The notes under the pieces were generated by a model. That model did no database searches. It was not told where the DNA came from and saw only the letters and a list, made by a program, of their open reading frames with translations. The position numbers and the translations under genes were made by a program. A stretch of DNA of 64,000 nt from positions 4,683,501 through 4,747,500 of the forward strand of contig NZ_CP106735.1 of assembly GCF_025639805.1 (NCBI RefSeq), given 5' to 3'. This document shows positions 20,027 to 29,340 of the stretch, one piece after another. This DNA is from Reichenbachiella carrageenanivorans (GTDB lineage: Bacteria > Bacteroidota > Bacteroidia > Cytophagales > Cyclobacteriaceae). Within the stretch, counting starts at the first letter, position 1; each line of letters opens with the position of its first letter.

Positions 20027-20290
20027 ATCATTAGCCTATAGATAATTGGCCATCTACAGGTGGAGAACAGCATGTTCTCCACCTGTCATTCTCTACTCAA
20101 GAAAAGAAGCTATAAACCAAGCAAAAAGGTGAGCCATTTTTTTAGTATCAGTCAGGATAGAAAATTCATATCTAACCTCGACTACTCAATCTTATTCACA
20201 CAACAACTTAAAACAAACTACTATTTTAAACTTTTACAAAATGAAAAACATGTTACAAAACAAAGTTTTAATCGTTTTGCTATTCCTGGT
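20027..20290 (+). repeat. duplicated intergenic region, copy 2
   Basis: Matches 16621-16860 through the hairpin, the CAGTCAGGATAGAAA block and into the signal-peptide codons (ATGTTACAAAACAAA is shared). In this copy an extra ATG six bases upstream gives MKNMLQNK as the start. Confidence 0.7.
20056..20086 (+). terminator. perfect palindrome downstream of second secreted sulfatase
   Basis: ACAGGTGGAGAACA pairs exactly with TGTTCTCCACCTGT across a 3-base loop. It is part of the intergenic duplication with 16621-16860. Confidence 0.6.
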
Positions 20291-23200
20291 GGCCAGATCA
20301 GGATATGCAATAGAGCCACCAACTGTGGCTATGACCATGGGCGTGCTAGATATAACGGCTCCCATTACACTAACAACCACTGCGGATGCTTACGTCAAAG
20401 GAGGCGTTAATGCCAGTACCAACTACGGTTCTGAGTCTGTTTTAGAAGTGAAGCAAGGATCGATTGACAATTTCTACAGGAAAACGTACGTAAAATTCGA
20501 TCTCAGCAGTATTGCTGCCTCAGAAAACGCGGTGGTGAGACTTTACACCAATTCATCTGGTTCTGCACCTATTACGGTATACGAAGTCCCAAACACATGG
20601 AGCGAATCTGTCGTAACCTGGAACAGCTCCCCTACACTCGGGACAGCCATTACCACTACAACCATTGGTGCAACAAACCAATACTATGAGTGGGATGTAT
20701 CTGCCTATGTTGAGAGCAAAGTAGGAGCTTCTATTAGTTTTGCTTTTTATGATGCTTCGGCAAGTAATACCACAATAACGTTTAGCAGCAAGGAAGGAGC
20801 CAACAGTCCTCAGTTGGTCGTCTACCCTACTTCTGAGCCTGACGAGCCCTCATCACTTTCTGCTTCTACTGTTTCGGCTAGTGCCATTGACCTGAGCTGG
20901 ACAGACAATGCCGACAATGAGACTGGATACAAAGTAGAAAGAAAGAGTGGTGCTGGTGCATTTACCGAAATCGCTAGCCTAAGCGCCAATAGTACTTCGT
21001 ATAGCGATACTGGCTTGTCTAGCCTTACCTATTATACCTACCGAGTGGCGGCGTATAATGCCGTAGGTTCTTCATACTCCAGTGCAGTCAATGAAACGAC
21101 ACTCGGCACACCCGTCACCTACACCTACGAAGTGTCTGAGGATACATACATCAAAGGTGGTATCAACGCAGACACCAATTATGGAAGTAGTTCAAACCTT
21201 GAAGTAAAACAAGGTAGCGCTGCCAATTATTTCCGTAAGAGTTTCCTGAAGTTCGACTTGAGTGCCCAAGGATTGACAACCATCAATCAGGCAACATTAC
21301 GTATATACGCCAATAGTGTTAACGCAACTACCATCACGGCTTTCGAATTGAGCGATGATTGGTCTGAACATAGCGTAACCTGGAATAGTGCACCATCTAA
21401 CGGTAGTAGTATTACATCAGAGGCTGTTTCGGTAGAAAATGTATACTACGAATTTGACGTGACAGACTACGTACAAGCACAAGTATCAGGCGACGAAGTA
21501 GTATCGGTGAGCTTGTGGGACGCAGGAGCCACTAACAAACTGGTCTATTTCAACAGCAACGAAGCAGCAAGCAACAGACCTGAATTGGTCATCGAGACAC
21601 TCACTACTGCTGCTCATCCTTCTGGGATCACGGGCTATTTCGTGGATGCGATCAATGGAAATGACGCCAACGACGGATTGACAGAAGCTACGGCATGGAA
21701 AACATTTACAAATGTGAATGCGACCACTTTTGCCGCCAACGACACGATTCTGCTCAAAGCAGGCAATACTTGGCTAGAGCCTCTCCACCCAAAGGGATCT
21801 GGCACATCGGGCAACCCCATTGTGATTACCAGCTATGGGGTAGGTCCATTGCCTATTATTGATGCTCAGGGCAGCCTACTCCCAGGGTTTCCACTCTCAG
21901 CATCTATCCGGCTCTACAATCAGGAGTACTGGGAAATCACAAATGTGCATGTCAAAAACTATGCAGCGCATGAAGAAACTCCCTTGCTCAAGAACGCTAT
22001 TGCGATCACAGGCGATGACTATGGCACCCTGCACGACATCAACATCAGAAATGTGGAAGTGAGTGATGTAAATGGAGATTTGGGCACGCGTACAAATGGT
22101 GGAATTGCCTTTCTTGTAAAAAGAGATAGTGAAACGCACGTACCGACCAATTATGATGGTGTTACTGTCGAAAATTGCTACATCCACGATGTATCCAACT
22201 GTGGGGTATTTACTGATTCGAAATGGAGCATCCGAGATGAGTTTACCAGCTTTGGCGAAACTACCCTCGACAGCTCTATCAATGATTGGTATCCGAGTTA
22301 TAATATCGTAGTACGAAACAACCGCTTTGAAAGAACAGGTGGCAATGGCATGGTCATTAGGGTAGCAGACGGACCATTGGTAGAATACAATACCTTCTAC
22401 AAGTGTGGACTGTATACCACTGGCAACGCTTCCTATCCGTTCAATTGTGACAATGCCTTGTGGCAATACAATGAAGCGAGCCATACCGTATACAACCCTG
22501 GGGATGCAGATGCCAGTGGATTTGACAGTGACTACTATTGTAAAAACACCATCATCCAATACAACTACAGTCACGACAATGAGTACGGTAGTCTATTGAT
22601 TACCTCCAGAGGGGCTTCGGCTAGAAACTTTAATGTGGGTACGATCGTTCGGTACAACGTATTCGAAAACGACGGACATCACATGATCAGGGTGTCGGGT
22701 ACGCCTTCTAAGTCTTACATTTACAACAATGTGTTCTATGTAGGAGAAGACCTAGATGGCATGGAAGTGCTATGGCACAAAAACTGGGGAGGGTATTCGG
22801 ACAGTACATTCTATACCAATAACATCTTCCATATCGAAGCTTCTGATACGTTCTACGAGTTTGAACTCAGTACCAACAACTTTTTCGACCATAATATCTT
22901 CTATGGCGATCACGATAGTACAGAACCTTCTGATGCCAACAAGATCACTTCTAATCCTTTGTTTGTGAATCCTGGAACTGGTGGTTTTGGTTTCGGAACT
23001 TTAGATGGCTATAAGCTGCAGTCTAGCTCTCCAGCTATAGATGCAGGTGCAAATATTGCTGGCAATGGCGGATTCGATTTCTGGGGCAATGCTTTATCTG
23101 ATAGCCATACAGATATCGGTGCTTTTGAATATAGCGGTGGTGGAGCAAGAACTAGGGCAGACCTAGTAGAAGTAGACGTCACAAGCACACAAAAATTCAG

Positions 23201-23438
23201 TATCTACCCTAACCCAATCAACGGAGGACTATTGACCATCGACTTGACTGGCTATGAAGAGGTAAACCATATTGAGGTTATGATTACCAGCATTACAGGG
23301 CAAGCAGTATACAAAACTGCTGTACAAGACCAGCGTATCATCGAACTGGACACGTACCATTTGGTGAAAAATTCGACTTATATCGTCCATGTAAAATCTG
23401 GACAACAAGTGAATTACAGCAAATTGCTCGTGAGATAA
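20241..23438 (+). CDS. secreted parallel beta-helix enzyme with DNRLRE, FN3 and T9SS domains
   Basis: The 1065-residue protein has a signal peptide (1-23), DNRLRE-like (about 42-197), FN3 (199-290), DNRLRE-like (293-455), a parallel beta-helix domain (465-963) and a T9SS sorting domain (983-1065). Here the accessory modules precede the catalytic candidate, the reverse of the sulfatase and propeller genes. The helix opens YFVDAINGNDANDG and carries the conserved block NCDNALWQYNEA then GFDSDYYCKNTIIQYNYSH, shared with the gene at 1251-2861. Its sorting domain is more diverged than those of the other four. Polysaccharide lyase or hydrolase activity is inferred from the fold. It ends the plus-strand group and is followed by a good terminator. 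Confidence 0.83.
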   Translation: MKNMLQNKVLIVLLFLVARSGYAIEPPTVAMTMGVLDITAPITLTTTADAYVKGGVNASTNYGSESVLEVKQGSIDNFYRKTYVKFDLSSIAASENAVVRLYTNSSGSAPITVYEVPNTWSESVVTWNSSPTLGTAITTTTIGATNQYYEWDVSAYVESKVGASISFAFYDASASNTTITFSSKEGANSPQLVVYPTSEPDEPSSLSASTVSASAIDLSWTDNADNETGYKVERKSGAGAFTEIASLSANSTSYSDTGLSSLTYYTYRVAAYNAVGSSYSSAVNETTLGTPVTYTYEVSEDTYIKGGINADTNYGSSSNLEVKQGSAANYFRKSFLKFDLSAQGLTTINQATLRIYANSVNATTITAFELSDDWSEHSVTWNSAPSNGSSITSEAVSVENVYYEFDVTDYVQAQVSGDEVVSVSLWDAGATNKLVYFNSNEAASNRPELVIETLTTAAHPSGITGYFVDAINGNDANDGLTEATAWKTFTNVNATTFAANDTILLKAGNTWLEPLHPKGSGTSGNPIVITSYGVGPLPIIDAQGSLLPGFPLSASIRLYNQEYWEITNVHVKNYAAHEETPLLKNAIAITGDDYGTLHDINIRNVEVSDVNGDLGTRTNGGIAFLVKRDSETHVPTNYDGVTVENCYIHDVSNCGVFTDSKWSIRDEFTSFGETTLDSSINDWYPSYNIVVRNNRFERTGGNGMVIRVADGPLVEYNTFYKCGLYTTGNASYPFNCDNALWQYNEASHTVYNPGDADASGFDSDYYCKNTIIQYNYSHDNEYGSLLITSRGASARNFNVGTIVRYNVFENDGHHMIRVSGTPSKSYIYNNVFYVGEDLDGMEVLWHKNWGGYSDSTFYTNNIFHIEASDTFYEFELSTNNFFDHNIFYGDHDSTEPSDANKITSNPLFVNPGTGGFGFGTLDGYKLQSSSPAIDAGANIAGNGGFDFWGNALSDSHTDIGAFEYSGGGARTRADLVEVDVTSTQKFSIYPNPINGGLLTIDLTGYEEVNHIEVMITSITGQAVYKTAVQDQRIIELDTYHLVKNSTYIVHVKSGQQVNYSKLLVR

Positions 23439-23453
23439 TGTATTGACTAAAAA

Positions 23454-23485
23454 GAGGCATTTACTGTGTGAATGCCCCTTTTTTT
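23454..23485 (+). terminator. intrinsic terminator of the secreted-enzyme cluster
   Basis: GAGGCATT and AATGCCCC pair (one mismatch) around an 8-base loop, followed by seven or more T. It lies 15 bases after the stop of the beta-helix enzyme. Confidence 0.75.
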
Positions 23486-23670
23486 ATGTCTAATCCGTTG
23501 TGTTTATTTTTCAGGAATCTCTCCATATTTCTTCTGGAGATTAATCTGAATTTATATTGATGTTATCCCATTTTGATTGCCAGCCATTTTAGTCATCCCT
23601 TCAAAATAAAATAAAGGCTGCCCCTATGGCGGTCACCCACTTTTGAGGCAACCTCTGAACTGCTCTGCTC

Positions 23671-23931
23671 TTACAGCAAGGTTTTAGAGGCTAATTGATC
23701 TAGCACTTTTTTACCTTGTACAGATTTTTCCTTGATGGTTTCGTTCAGAATATTTTTGGCTTCTGCCAACTTCAGGGTTGCTGCTTTTTCCAAAGCATCT
23801 TTGTACTCCTGAGAGTCTTCTACGATTTTGTTTCTGGTGGCTTTGCCACTTCTAGGTGCAGTGAGGTAGCCTGCTACCAATCCTGTTCCTACTCCTATTG
23901 CCAATGTGGTTATAAATTTAAACGCTTTCAT
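23671..23931 (-). CDS. YtxH-like small membrane protein
   Basis: An 86-residue protein with an N-terminal membrane segment (about residues 7-26, glycine-rich, GVGTGLVAGYLTAPRSGK) followed by a charged helical tail. The GY(L)xAP(R)SGK pattern after the membrane segment is typical of YtxH/gas-vesicle-like proteins linked to general stress responses in many bacteria; the molecular role is unclear. It lies directly downstream of the Dps gene on the same strand (67 bases), consistent with a shared stress regulon. Confidence 0.8.
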   Translation of the reverse strand: MKAFKFITTLAIGVGTGLVAGYLTAPRSGKATRNKIVEDSQEYKDALEKAATLKLAEAKNILNETIKEKSVQGKKVLDQLASKTLL

Positions 23932-23998
23932 GTTTGTTTGTTTTTAAGTGAGTGCCCGAATACTTTCAGGGCATTTGATTATTGATTATAGGATTGGT

Positions 23999-24514
23999 TT
24001 ATCCTTGGTGAGAAAATGCGGTAAGCATCCAATGGTTTTTTTCCACATGCTTCACATAGCCTTTCATCATATCTTCGGTGCCACTGTCGCCATTCTCGAT
24101 AGCCACTTCTATGGTCGCAAAGAGGTGTTCTAACAATACATGGTAATCTTTGATGACCTCCCTGACCATCTCTAGACCTGTCATATCCGTACCTGACTCT
24201 TTGATTTCGGAAGTTTCTAAAAATTCTCTCATGGTACTCAGCGGTCGTTGTCCGAATATCCTGATCCGTTCGGCTATCTCATCTATGACCACACTGGCCG
24301 TTTTATACTGCATTTCGAACTGTTCGTGGATATCAAAAAAGTCTCCTCCTCTTACATTCCAATGGAAGTTTCTTAATTTCTGATAGTGTACAGCATAATT
24401 CGCCAGCAGCTTATTCATAGTATCTACCAACTCTGCGGTTTCGAGCTTGGTGTATCCCAATGAGGCAAATGATTTCTTTTTGGGTTTCTGAATTTCTAAT
24501 ATGCTATTCTCCAT
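23999..24514 (-). CDS. dps: Dps family DNA-protecting ferritin-like protein
   Basis: A Dps-type protein of 171 residues from the ATG at 24514; the longer frame to 24559 adds 15 residues that do not fit the family. Key signatures are LRNFHWNVRGGDFFDIHEQFE, carrying the inter-subunit ferroxidase ligands His, Asp and Glu, and DEIAERIRIFGQRPLSTM. Family members form dodecamers that oxidise and store iron and shield DNA from peroxide. The N-terminal Lys-rich extension (PKKKS) may contact DNA. It is next to YtxH and to signalling genes, suggesting stress-induced expression. Confidence 0.92.
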   Translation of the reverse strand: MENSILEIQKPKKKSFASLGYTKLETAELVDTMNKLLANYAVHYQKLRNFHWNVRGGDFFDIHEQFEMQYKTASVVIDEIAERIRIFGQRPLSTMREFLETSEIKESGTDMTGLEMVREVIKDYHVLLEHLFATIEVAIENGDSGTEDMMKGYVKHVEKNHWMLTAFSHQG

Positions 24515-24654
24515 AATATTCTGTGTTTTAATTGTTACCAGAATAGATGCGAATAGCATACCAAACCATCAAATGAGCTCATACAGCATCTGACGGTTTC
24601 TTCTACGGTATGGATCGTGTATAATTATCTAAGGTTGGGGAATGGATTACCCAA

Positions 24655-26124
24655 TCAGACAGGAAATGACAAAGTAAAAACAGTCCCTTGACCTACCTCA
24701 CTTTCTGCTTCAATACTGCCTTTGTGACTACGAACTATGTTTTGCACAGTGGTGAGCCCCAACCCTGTACCCTCTGTTTTACCAGTAAAAAACGGCTCGA
24801 ATAATTTGGACATGTCTTCTTTGCTTAATCCTTTTCCATTGTCGGCAATCTGGAGTCGGATTCGGTCGTCTTCCTGTGTACTGGCTATTTTCAAAATGCC
24901 CTCACCTGGTTTCATAGCCTCGATGGCGTTGATCAATAAATTGAGCAGAGCGATGTTCATCTGATCGGCATCGAGCGCCACATCGGGCAAGTCGGACTGA
25001 AGCACCTGATCTAGCTGCATGTTTTGGAGCTTGAGTCGGTCTTTCACTAAAGCGACCGCTTGATCCACCACGCCGTTGAGTGGCTGGCGCACCAGCTTAA
25101 GATCCTTGGGTTTCGAAGAATTGAGCAAATCTGTAATGAGTTGGCCGATACGCTCGGAGTTTCTTTTGATAATACTAAAATAGAGCGCTGCATCCTCCAC
25201 ATCCTCTGGCACTTCATCTTTAAGCTGTTCGAGTGCTAGCGTCAGGTTAGTCAGAGGATTACGCACTTCATGAGCGATGGTACGAGCGATTTTACCCGTC
25301 ATGGAGAGTTTTTCAGCTTGCACCAACTCTTTGTCTGCTTGTCGCCTTTTGGTCATGTCTCTAATCACTCCTATATAACTTCTGCTTTTTGTCTCAGGAT
25401 CGAGCAAGAGCACACAGTTGATGATACATGTCTTTTTTCGTCCCTGGCGATCCAGCATTACAAGCTCATACTCTTCTACTTTTTTATCCCGAGTCAATTC
25501 CTCTTTGAAACCCTTGTAATCCTCCTGACTAAAAACCAATTTCTTTAGCGGCAAGCCTAGTAGGTTTTCAAACGTGTAGTCGAACAGTTGCTGCAAAGCA
25601 TGGTTGATATCCAAAAATTGAAATTTAGCATCTGCTTGAAAAATAGCATCTATAGACTCTTCAAACAGCTTTTGATATTTTTTCTCTCGGGCTTCTACCT
25701 CCAATACCGCTTCTTTGAGATCGGACACATCCTGAAAGGTAACTGTCACTCCATCACCCATTTTCACCACGGCTATTTTAAACCATTTTTCGTTTTGCGT
25801 ACCCGCGTAGTGCTGCTCAAAAGTGAGTAATTCACCTGTTTCTACCACACATTTGTAGTTATCGAAAAGACCATCAGTAGCATTGTGTGGTAACACATCT
25901 AGCAGCTTATGTTGTAGCAACTCATCAGACCCAAAACCCAATATTTCTTCGGCAACGTCATTCACGAATTGCCATTGAAAATCTACAATTTCACCTTGAG
26001 CATTGCGCAATGCCTTCATGGTCATGATACCATTGAAAGCACTATCCAAAATACTCTTGAGTAGATTTTCTACCGTGCTCTCATTTAGCCCCTCAATTTG
26101 TTCTAATTTTTCACTACTATTCAT
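24655..26124 (-). CDS. PAS domain sensor histidine kinase, NtrB-like
   Basis: A soluble 489-residue kinase with no membrane segment. Two PAS domains (about residues 18-135 and 145-265) precede a HisKA domain with IAHEVRNPLTN (phosphoacceptor His near residue 288) and an HATPase domain with LLNLLINAIEAM (N box), IADNGKGL (G1) and GTGLGLTTV (G2). This is the layout of NtrB-type cytoplasmic kinases. The sigma-54 activator at 26990-28375, separated only by a divergent patatin gene, is the likely partner by proximity. The signal sensed is unknown. Confidence 0.9.
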   Translation of the reverse strand: MNSSEKLEQIEGLNESTVENLLKSILDSAFNGIMTMKALRNAQGEIVDFQWQFVNDVAEEILGFGSDELLQHKLLDVLPHNATDGLFDNYKCVVETGELLTFEQHYAGTQNEKWFKIAVVKMGDGVTVTFQDVSDLKEAVLEVEAREKKYQKLFEESIDAIFQADAKFQFLDINHALQQLFDYTFENLLGLPLKKLVFSQEDYKGFKEELTRDKKVEEYELVMLDRQGRKKTCIINCVLLLDPETKSRSYIGVIRDMTKRRQADKELVQAEKLSMTGKIARTIAHEVRNPLTNLTLALEQLKDEVPEDVEDAALYFSIIKRNSERIGQLITDLLNSSKPKDLKLVRQPLNGVVDQAVALVKDRLKLQNMQLDQVLQSDLPDVALDADQMNIALLNLLINAIEAMKPGEGILKIASTQEDDRIRLQIADNGKGLSKEDMSKLFEPFFTGKTEGTGLGLTTVQNIVRSHKGSIEAESEVGQGTVFTLSFPV

Positions 26125-26177
26125 AAATGGTAAAATATATTACACCCAATTGGTAAGTTAAGAAAATAGAAGATCAC

Positions 26178-26993
26178 ATGGACATCCATAGTATAGCTGA
26201 AACGATCGGGTTCGATATTTCTGATCCAAAAAAGCATAAAATAGGGCTTGCCCTTGGAGGTGGTGGCATCAGAGGGTATGTACACTTAGGAGTACTAAAG
26301 GCGCTAGAAGAGCAAGGCATAGAAGTAAATATCATTGCAGGCACCAGTGCAGGAGCACTTACAGGTGCGTTTATTGCCTCTGGTATGGGTGCTAAAGAGG
26401 TACATGAATTGCTCAAAGCAAAAAATATTTTTGAATATTCTAAATTCCACTGGCCTACGGACGGTTTATTCAAACTAGATGGCATGAAAGAAGTATTAGC
26501 CGAAACGATAAAAGCAGACCAAATCGAAGCACTCAAAATCCCATTTATAGCCACCGTATCCAACCTCAACAAAGGATGTGTAGAATACATGGCCAAAGGA
26601 TTGATCAGCGAAGTAGTGCTGGCTTCAGCAAGCATCCCACTCATATTTGCCCCTGTAGAAATGAACGGAGACAAGTATGTGGATGGCGGTCTATACGACA
26701 ACCTACCAGTAAAACCGCTCAAGCAGCTGTGTGAAAAAATCATTGCGGTAAGTGTAAGTCCCGTGGAAGAAACTGATGACCTGGATAATTTAGTCAAGGT
26801 AGCCAGCCGCACTTTTCAACTGATCGTGAATGACCATGACCCCAGTCTACTCGACCAATGTGGAATATTGATCGAACCAATGGGTATCGGTAATTATGGC
26901 CTACTAGACACAGACAAGGCTGACGAGCTTTTCGAAATTGGCTACAAGCATACCCAATCACTGGATGTAAAGAAACTACTCGACGAGTGCTAG
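26178..26993 (+). CDS. patatin-like phospholipase, RssA type
   Basis: The 271-residue protein shows every patatin signature: the oxyanion loop LALGGGGIRGYVHLG, the nucleophile Ser57 in GTSAG, and the catalytic Asp in VDGGLYDN. The Ser-Asp dyad hydrolyses acyl esters of lipids; the substrate is unknown. There is no signal peptide, so it should be cytoplasmic. It is divergent from the PAS kinase (53 bases) and its stop overlaps the stop of the convergent NtrC-like gene by 4 bases, a tight arrangement suggesting functional linkage to that signalling pair. Confidence 0.92.
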   Translation: MDIHSIAETIGFDISDPKKHKIGLALGGGGIRGYVHLGVLKALEEQGIEVNIIAGTSAGALTGAFIASGMGAKEVHELLKAKNIFEYSKFHWPTDGLFKLDGMKEVLAETIKADQIEALKIPFIATVSNLNKGCVEYMAKGLISEVVLASASIPLIFAPVEMNGDKYVDGGLYDNLPVKPLKQLCEKIIAVSVSPVEETDDLDNLVKVASRTFQLIVNDHDPSLLDQCGILIEPMGIGNYGLLDTDKADELFEIGYKHTQSLDVKKLLDEC

Positions 26994-28375
26994 GCATCTA
27001 TGCCGTAGGCACGCAGCTTATTATAGAGTGTCTTTCTATCCACCCCTAGCATATCGGCCGTCTTGCTTTTGTTGTTATTCGTCTTTTCCAGTACAAGCAA
27101 AATGGCTTGTTTTTCAGCTTCTTCAGCTACGGCCTTCAAACTTGTAGGAATCGCCCCGTTAAAATCCATACTCAGGTCACTATCAGTTTGGATCGGCGAG
27201 CAAATTTCATGAGGCAGGCCGTCTGTAGTTACATCCTCCGACGTACTCAGCAATACAGCTCGCTTGATCACATTTTTCAGTTCACGGAGATTGCCTGGCC
27301 AGTTGTAAGTTCTGAAGATCTGCAATACTTCTTCGTCAAACCCTTTAATTGATTTGTTTAGCTGATCATTGGCTTGTGCCAAAAAGTGTTCTGCAAACAC
27401 TGAGATGTCGCCTGGTCGCTCATGCAAGGGTGCCAGTTCGATTTTGAATTCATTGAGTCTAAAATAGATATCTTCCCGAAACTCTCCTGTCTTCACTTTT
27501 TCTCTTAGGTTTTCATTGGTAGCTACAAGTACGCGTACATCTACAGCGATCTCACTAGCTCCACCTACTTTACGCACCACTCGCTCCTGCAAAACGCGTA
27601 GGAGATTGAGCTGATTTTCATAACTCAAGTTGCCGATCTCATCAAGAAATAACGTACCGCCATCAGCTCGTTCAAAGCAGCCTTTCTTATCCTGTACCGC
27701 TCCCGTAAAAGCCCCTTTGACGTGACCAAACAACTCACTAGCTGCCAACTCCTGTGGCAATGCACCACAGTCTACCGCCACAAATGGCTTTTTTCCTCGA
27801 TGACTTTTGTTGTGAATGGCCTGAGCCACATACTCTTTGCCCGTGCCGGTCTCCCCTTCTATCACCACAGACATATCTGTAGTGGCGATCAGGTCTATGT
27901 GCTTGATTACCGCTTGGGCTTGATGGCTTACTCCTGCTATGTAGGCTTTCGTATCTGGTTGGGGTGCATTTTTTTGTATGGGCTTGCCCAACGCCTTTGG
28001 TACAGCCTTTTGGATTTGCTTGGACAACGCCTGCTCTACAGTGACCAGTATTTCATCTGGATATAGTGGCTTGGTCACGTAGTCGTACGCACCTTTTTTC
28101 AGTGCATCTACTGCAATCCGCACATCCGAATAGCCCGTGATAATGATGACCTGAATGGATGAGTTGATGATTTTTATTTTTTGTAAAATCTCTAGCCCCG
28201 TATAATCGGGCAATTTGAAATCACAAATAACCAAATCTGTAGTATTGTCTTTGAGCCACTTGATAGCCGCTTCTCCTGTCGGCTGACTGGCAGCTTCGTA
28301 GCCCTTTTTTTCAAAGTATTTTTTGAGCAGCAGGCAGATATCAGGCTCATCATCCACGATCAGGATTCTTTTCAT
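26990..28375 (-). CDS. NtrC-family sigma-54-dependent response regulator
   Basis: A 461-residue three-domain regulator: receiver (1-120; phosphoacceptor Asp in LVICDFKLPDYTG), sigma-54 AAA+ domain (about 145-385; Walker A GETGTGKE, sigma-54 contact loop GAFTGA, Walker B GGTLFLDEIG) and a Fis-type HTH at the C-terminus (KTADMLGVDRKTLYNKL). It should activate sigma-54 promoters once phosphorylated, probably by the PAS kinase at 24655-26124. It is 14 bases downstream of a stand-alone receiver gene and is likely in the same transcript. Confidence 0.93.
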   Translation of the reverse strand: MKRILIVDDEPDICLLLKKYFEKKGYEAASQPTGEAAIKWLKDNTTDLVICDFKLPDYTGLEILQKIKIINSSIQVIIITGYSDVRIAVDALKKGAYDYVTKPLYPDEILVTVEQALSKQIQKAVPKALGKPIQKNAPQPDTKAYIAGVSHQAQAVIKHIDLIATTDMSVVIEGETGTGKEYVAQAIHNKSHRGKKPFVAVDCGALPQELAASELFGHVKGAFTGAVQDKKGCFERADGGTLFLDEIGNLSYENQLNLLRVLQERVVRKVGGASEIAVDVRVLVATNENLREKVKTGEFREDIYFRLNEFKIELAPLHERPGDISVFAEHFLAQANDQLNKSIKGFDEEVLQIFRTYNWPGNLRELKNVIKRAVLLSTSEDVTTDGLPHEICSPIQTDSDLSMDFNGAIPTSLKAVAEEAEKQAILLVLEKTNNNKSKTADMLGVDRKTLYNKLRAYGIDA

Positions 28376-28389
28376 ACAGGTTGATTTTT

Positions 28390-28749
28390 TTACACTTCCA
28401 GACCTTGAATGGCTTCAATGACCTGTTTTTTAGTGAATGGTTTTTTTATGAATGTATCTATTTTTTCTTCCTTCATTTTTCTCATCTCATAAGACCCATC
28501 ATGGGCACTGATGATGATGATACGAGCTTCAGAAGTCTTTGCTCTAATCAGCGGAATCAGATCGAAGCCCGTACCGTCTGGCAAATTAAGGTCCAACAAA
28601 TACACTTGATAATCTTCTGAAACCACTTTTTCTCTTGCCTTTGCTATCCTATTGACATACTCAGCTTCCACGCCTTCCTTGATCAGGATGCGAGATACCA
28701 TCAGTCCAATATCGTCCTCATCGTCTACAATCAGGGCTTTAGTGAGCAT
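28390..28749 (-). CDS. single-domain response regulator
   Basis: A 119-residue CheY-like receiver domain without an output domain. DDEDD supplies the acidic pocket, LLDLNLPDGTG the phosphoacceptor Asp, ISAHDG the Ser switch and FIKKPFT the conserved Lys. It is probably cotranscribed with the sigma-54 regulator 14 bases downstream and may modulate the same phosphorelay. Confidence 0.9.
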   Translation of the reverse strand: MLTKALIVDDEDDIGLMVSRILIKEGVEAEYVNRIAKAREKVVSEDYQVYLLDLNLPDGTGFDLIPLIRAKTSEARIIIISAHDGSYEMRKMKEEKIDTFIKKPFTKKQVIEAIQGLEV

Positions 28750-28842
28750 GTATTACAATTTTAAAAGTGGGTAGAATTTTCCTCAAGTTAGTTGAATCTA
28801 GTTATACAATCAAAAGTGAATCATTAGACAGAATCACCTGTA

Positions 28843-29304
28843 TTAAAGCGAAAAGATTGATACGAATACTTCTTTCGTATCTTCCAATTCATTCAGAAAG
28901 TCATAAGTCTCGCTAAGCTGGCTAGCAAACATGGCTGTCATAAAATCATCATATCCAGTATCTTGTGACAGCTCTTTGTAAATCTCAATCAGCTTCTTTT
29001 CTCTAAGGATACAGTTGTCCAAAATATCTTTTTCCCATCCTTGCAATAGCAGGTGATCCAGTTCTATTTCGAGCTTTTCCCACTCTGGTCTAATCATATC
29101 CGATACCTCACACATGAGGGTCTCTATATCCACGTCGTATTGTTTCATTAAGCCCATCATAAAATTCACCTTGCGGTCAGCCAAAGAGGCCAATTGATCT
29201 TTGACTGGTTGATCCACTACTCGCAGAGAGGTTTTTCTATACATGATTTCTGCCAGCTTTAGCTCGCTGATAAGCTGTTTTACCTCAGGATTGATCTTCT
29301 TCAT
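28843..29304 (-). CDS. ferritin-like four-helix protein, DUF2383-like
   Basis: This 153-residue, all-helical, acidic protein has no signal peptide. Its pattern of helices with E, Y and H at spaced positions (ELKLAEIMYRKTS, LADRKVNFMMGL, ILREKKLIEIYKEL) resembles DUF2383/PA2169-type ferritin-like bundles; I hold this only as a likeness. It lies 36 bases after the aconitase gene on the same strand and near Dps and a universal stress protein, so a stress role is plausible. Confidence 0.6.
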   Translation of the reverse strand: MKKINPEVKQLISELKLAEIMYRKTSLRVVDQPVKDQLASLADRKVNFMMGLMKQYDVDIETLMCEVSDMIRPEWEKLEIELDHLLLQGWEKDILDNCILREKKLIEIYKELSQDTGYDDFMTAMFASQLSETYDFLNELEDTKEVFVSIFSL

Positions 29305-29340
29305 TGTTATTCTTTTTTTAAAATTTTTCGGCTTATAGTT

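Noticed and set aside
22129..22599. Second-frame open frames within secreted enzyme genes
   Set aside because: They are shadows of long coding regions with signal peptides and conserved domains.
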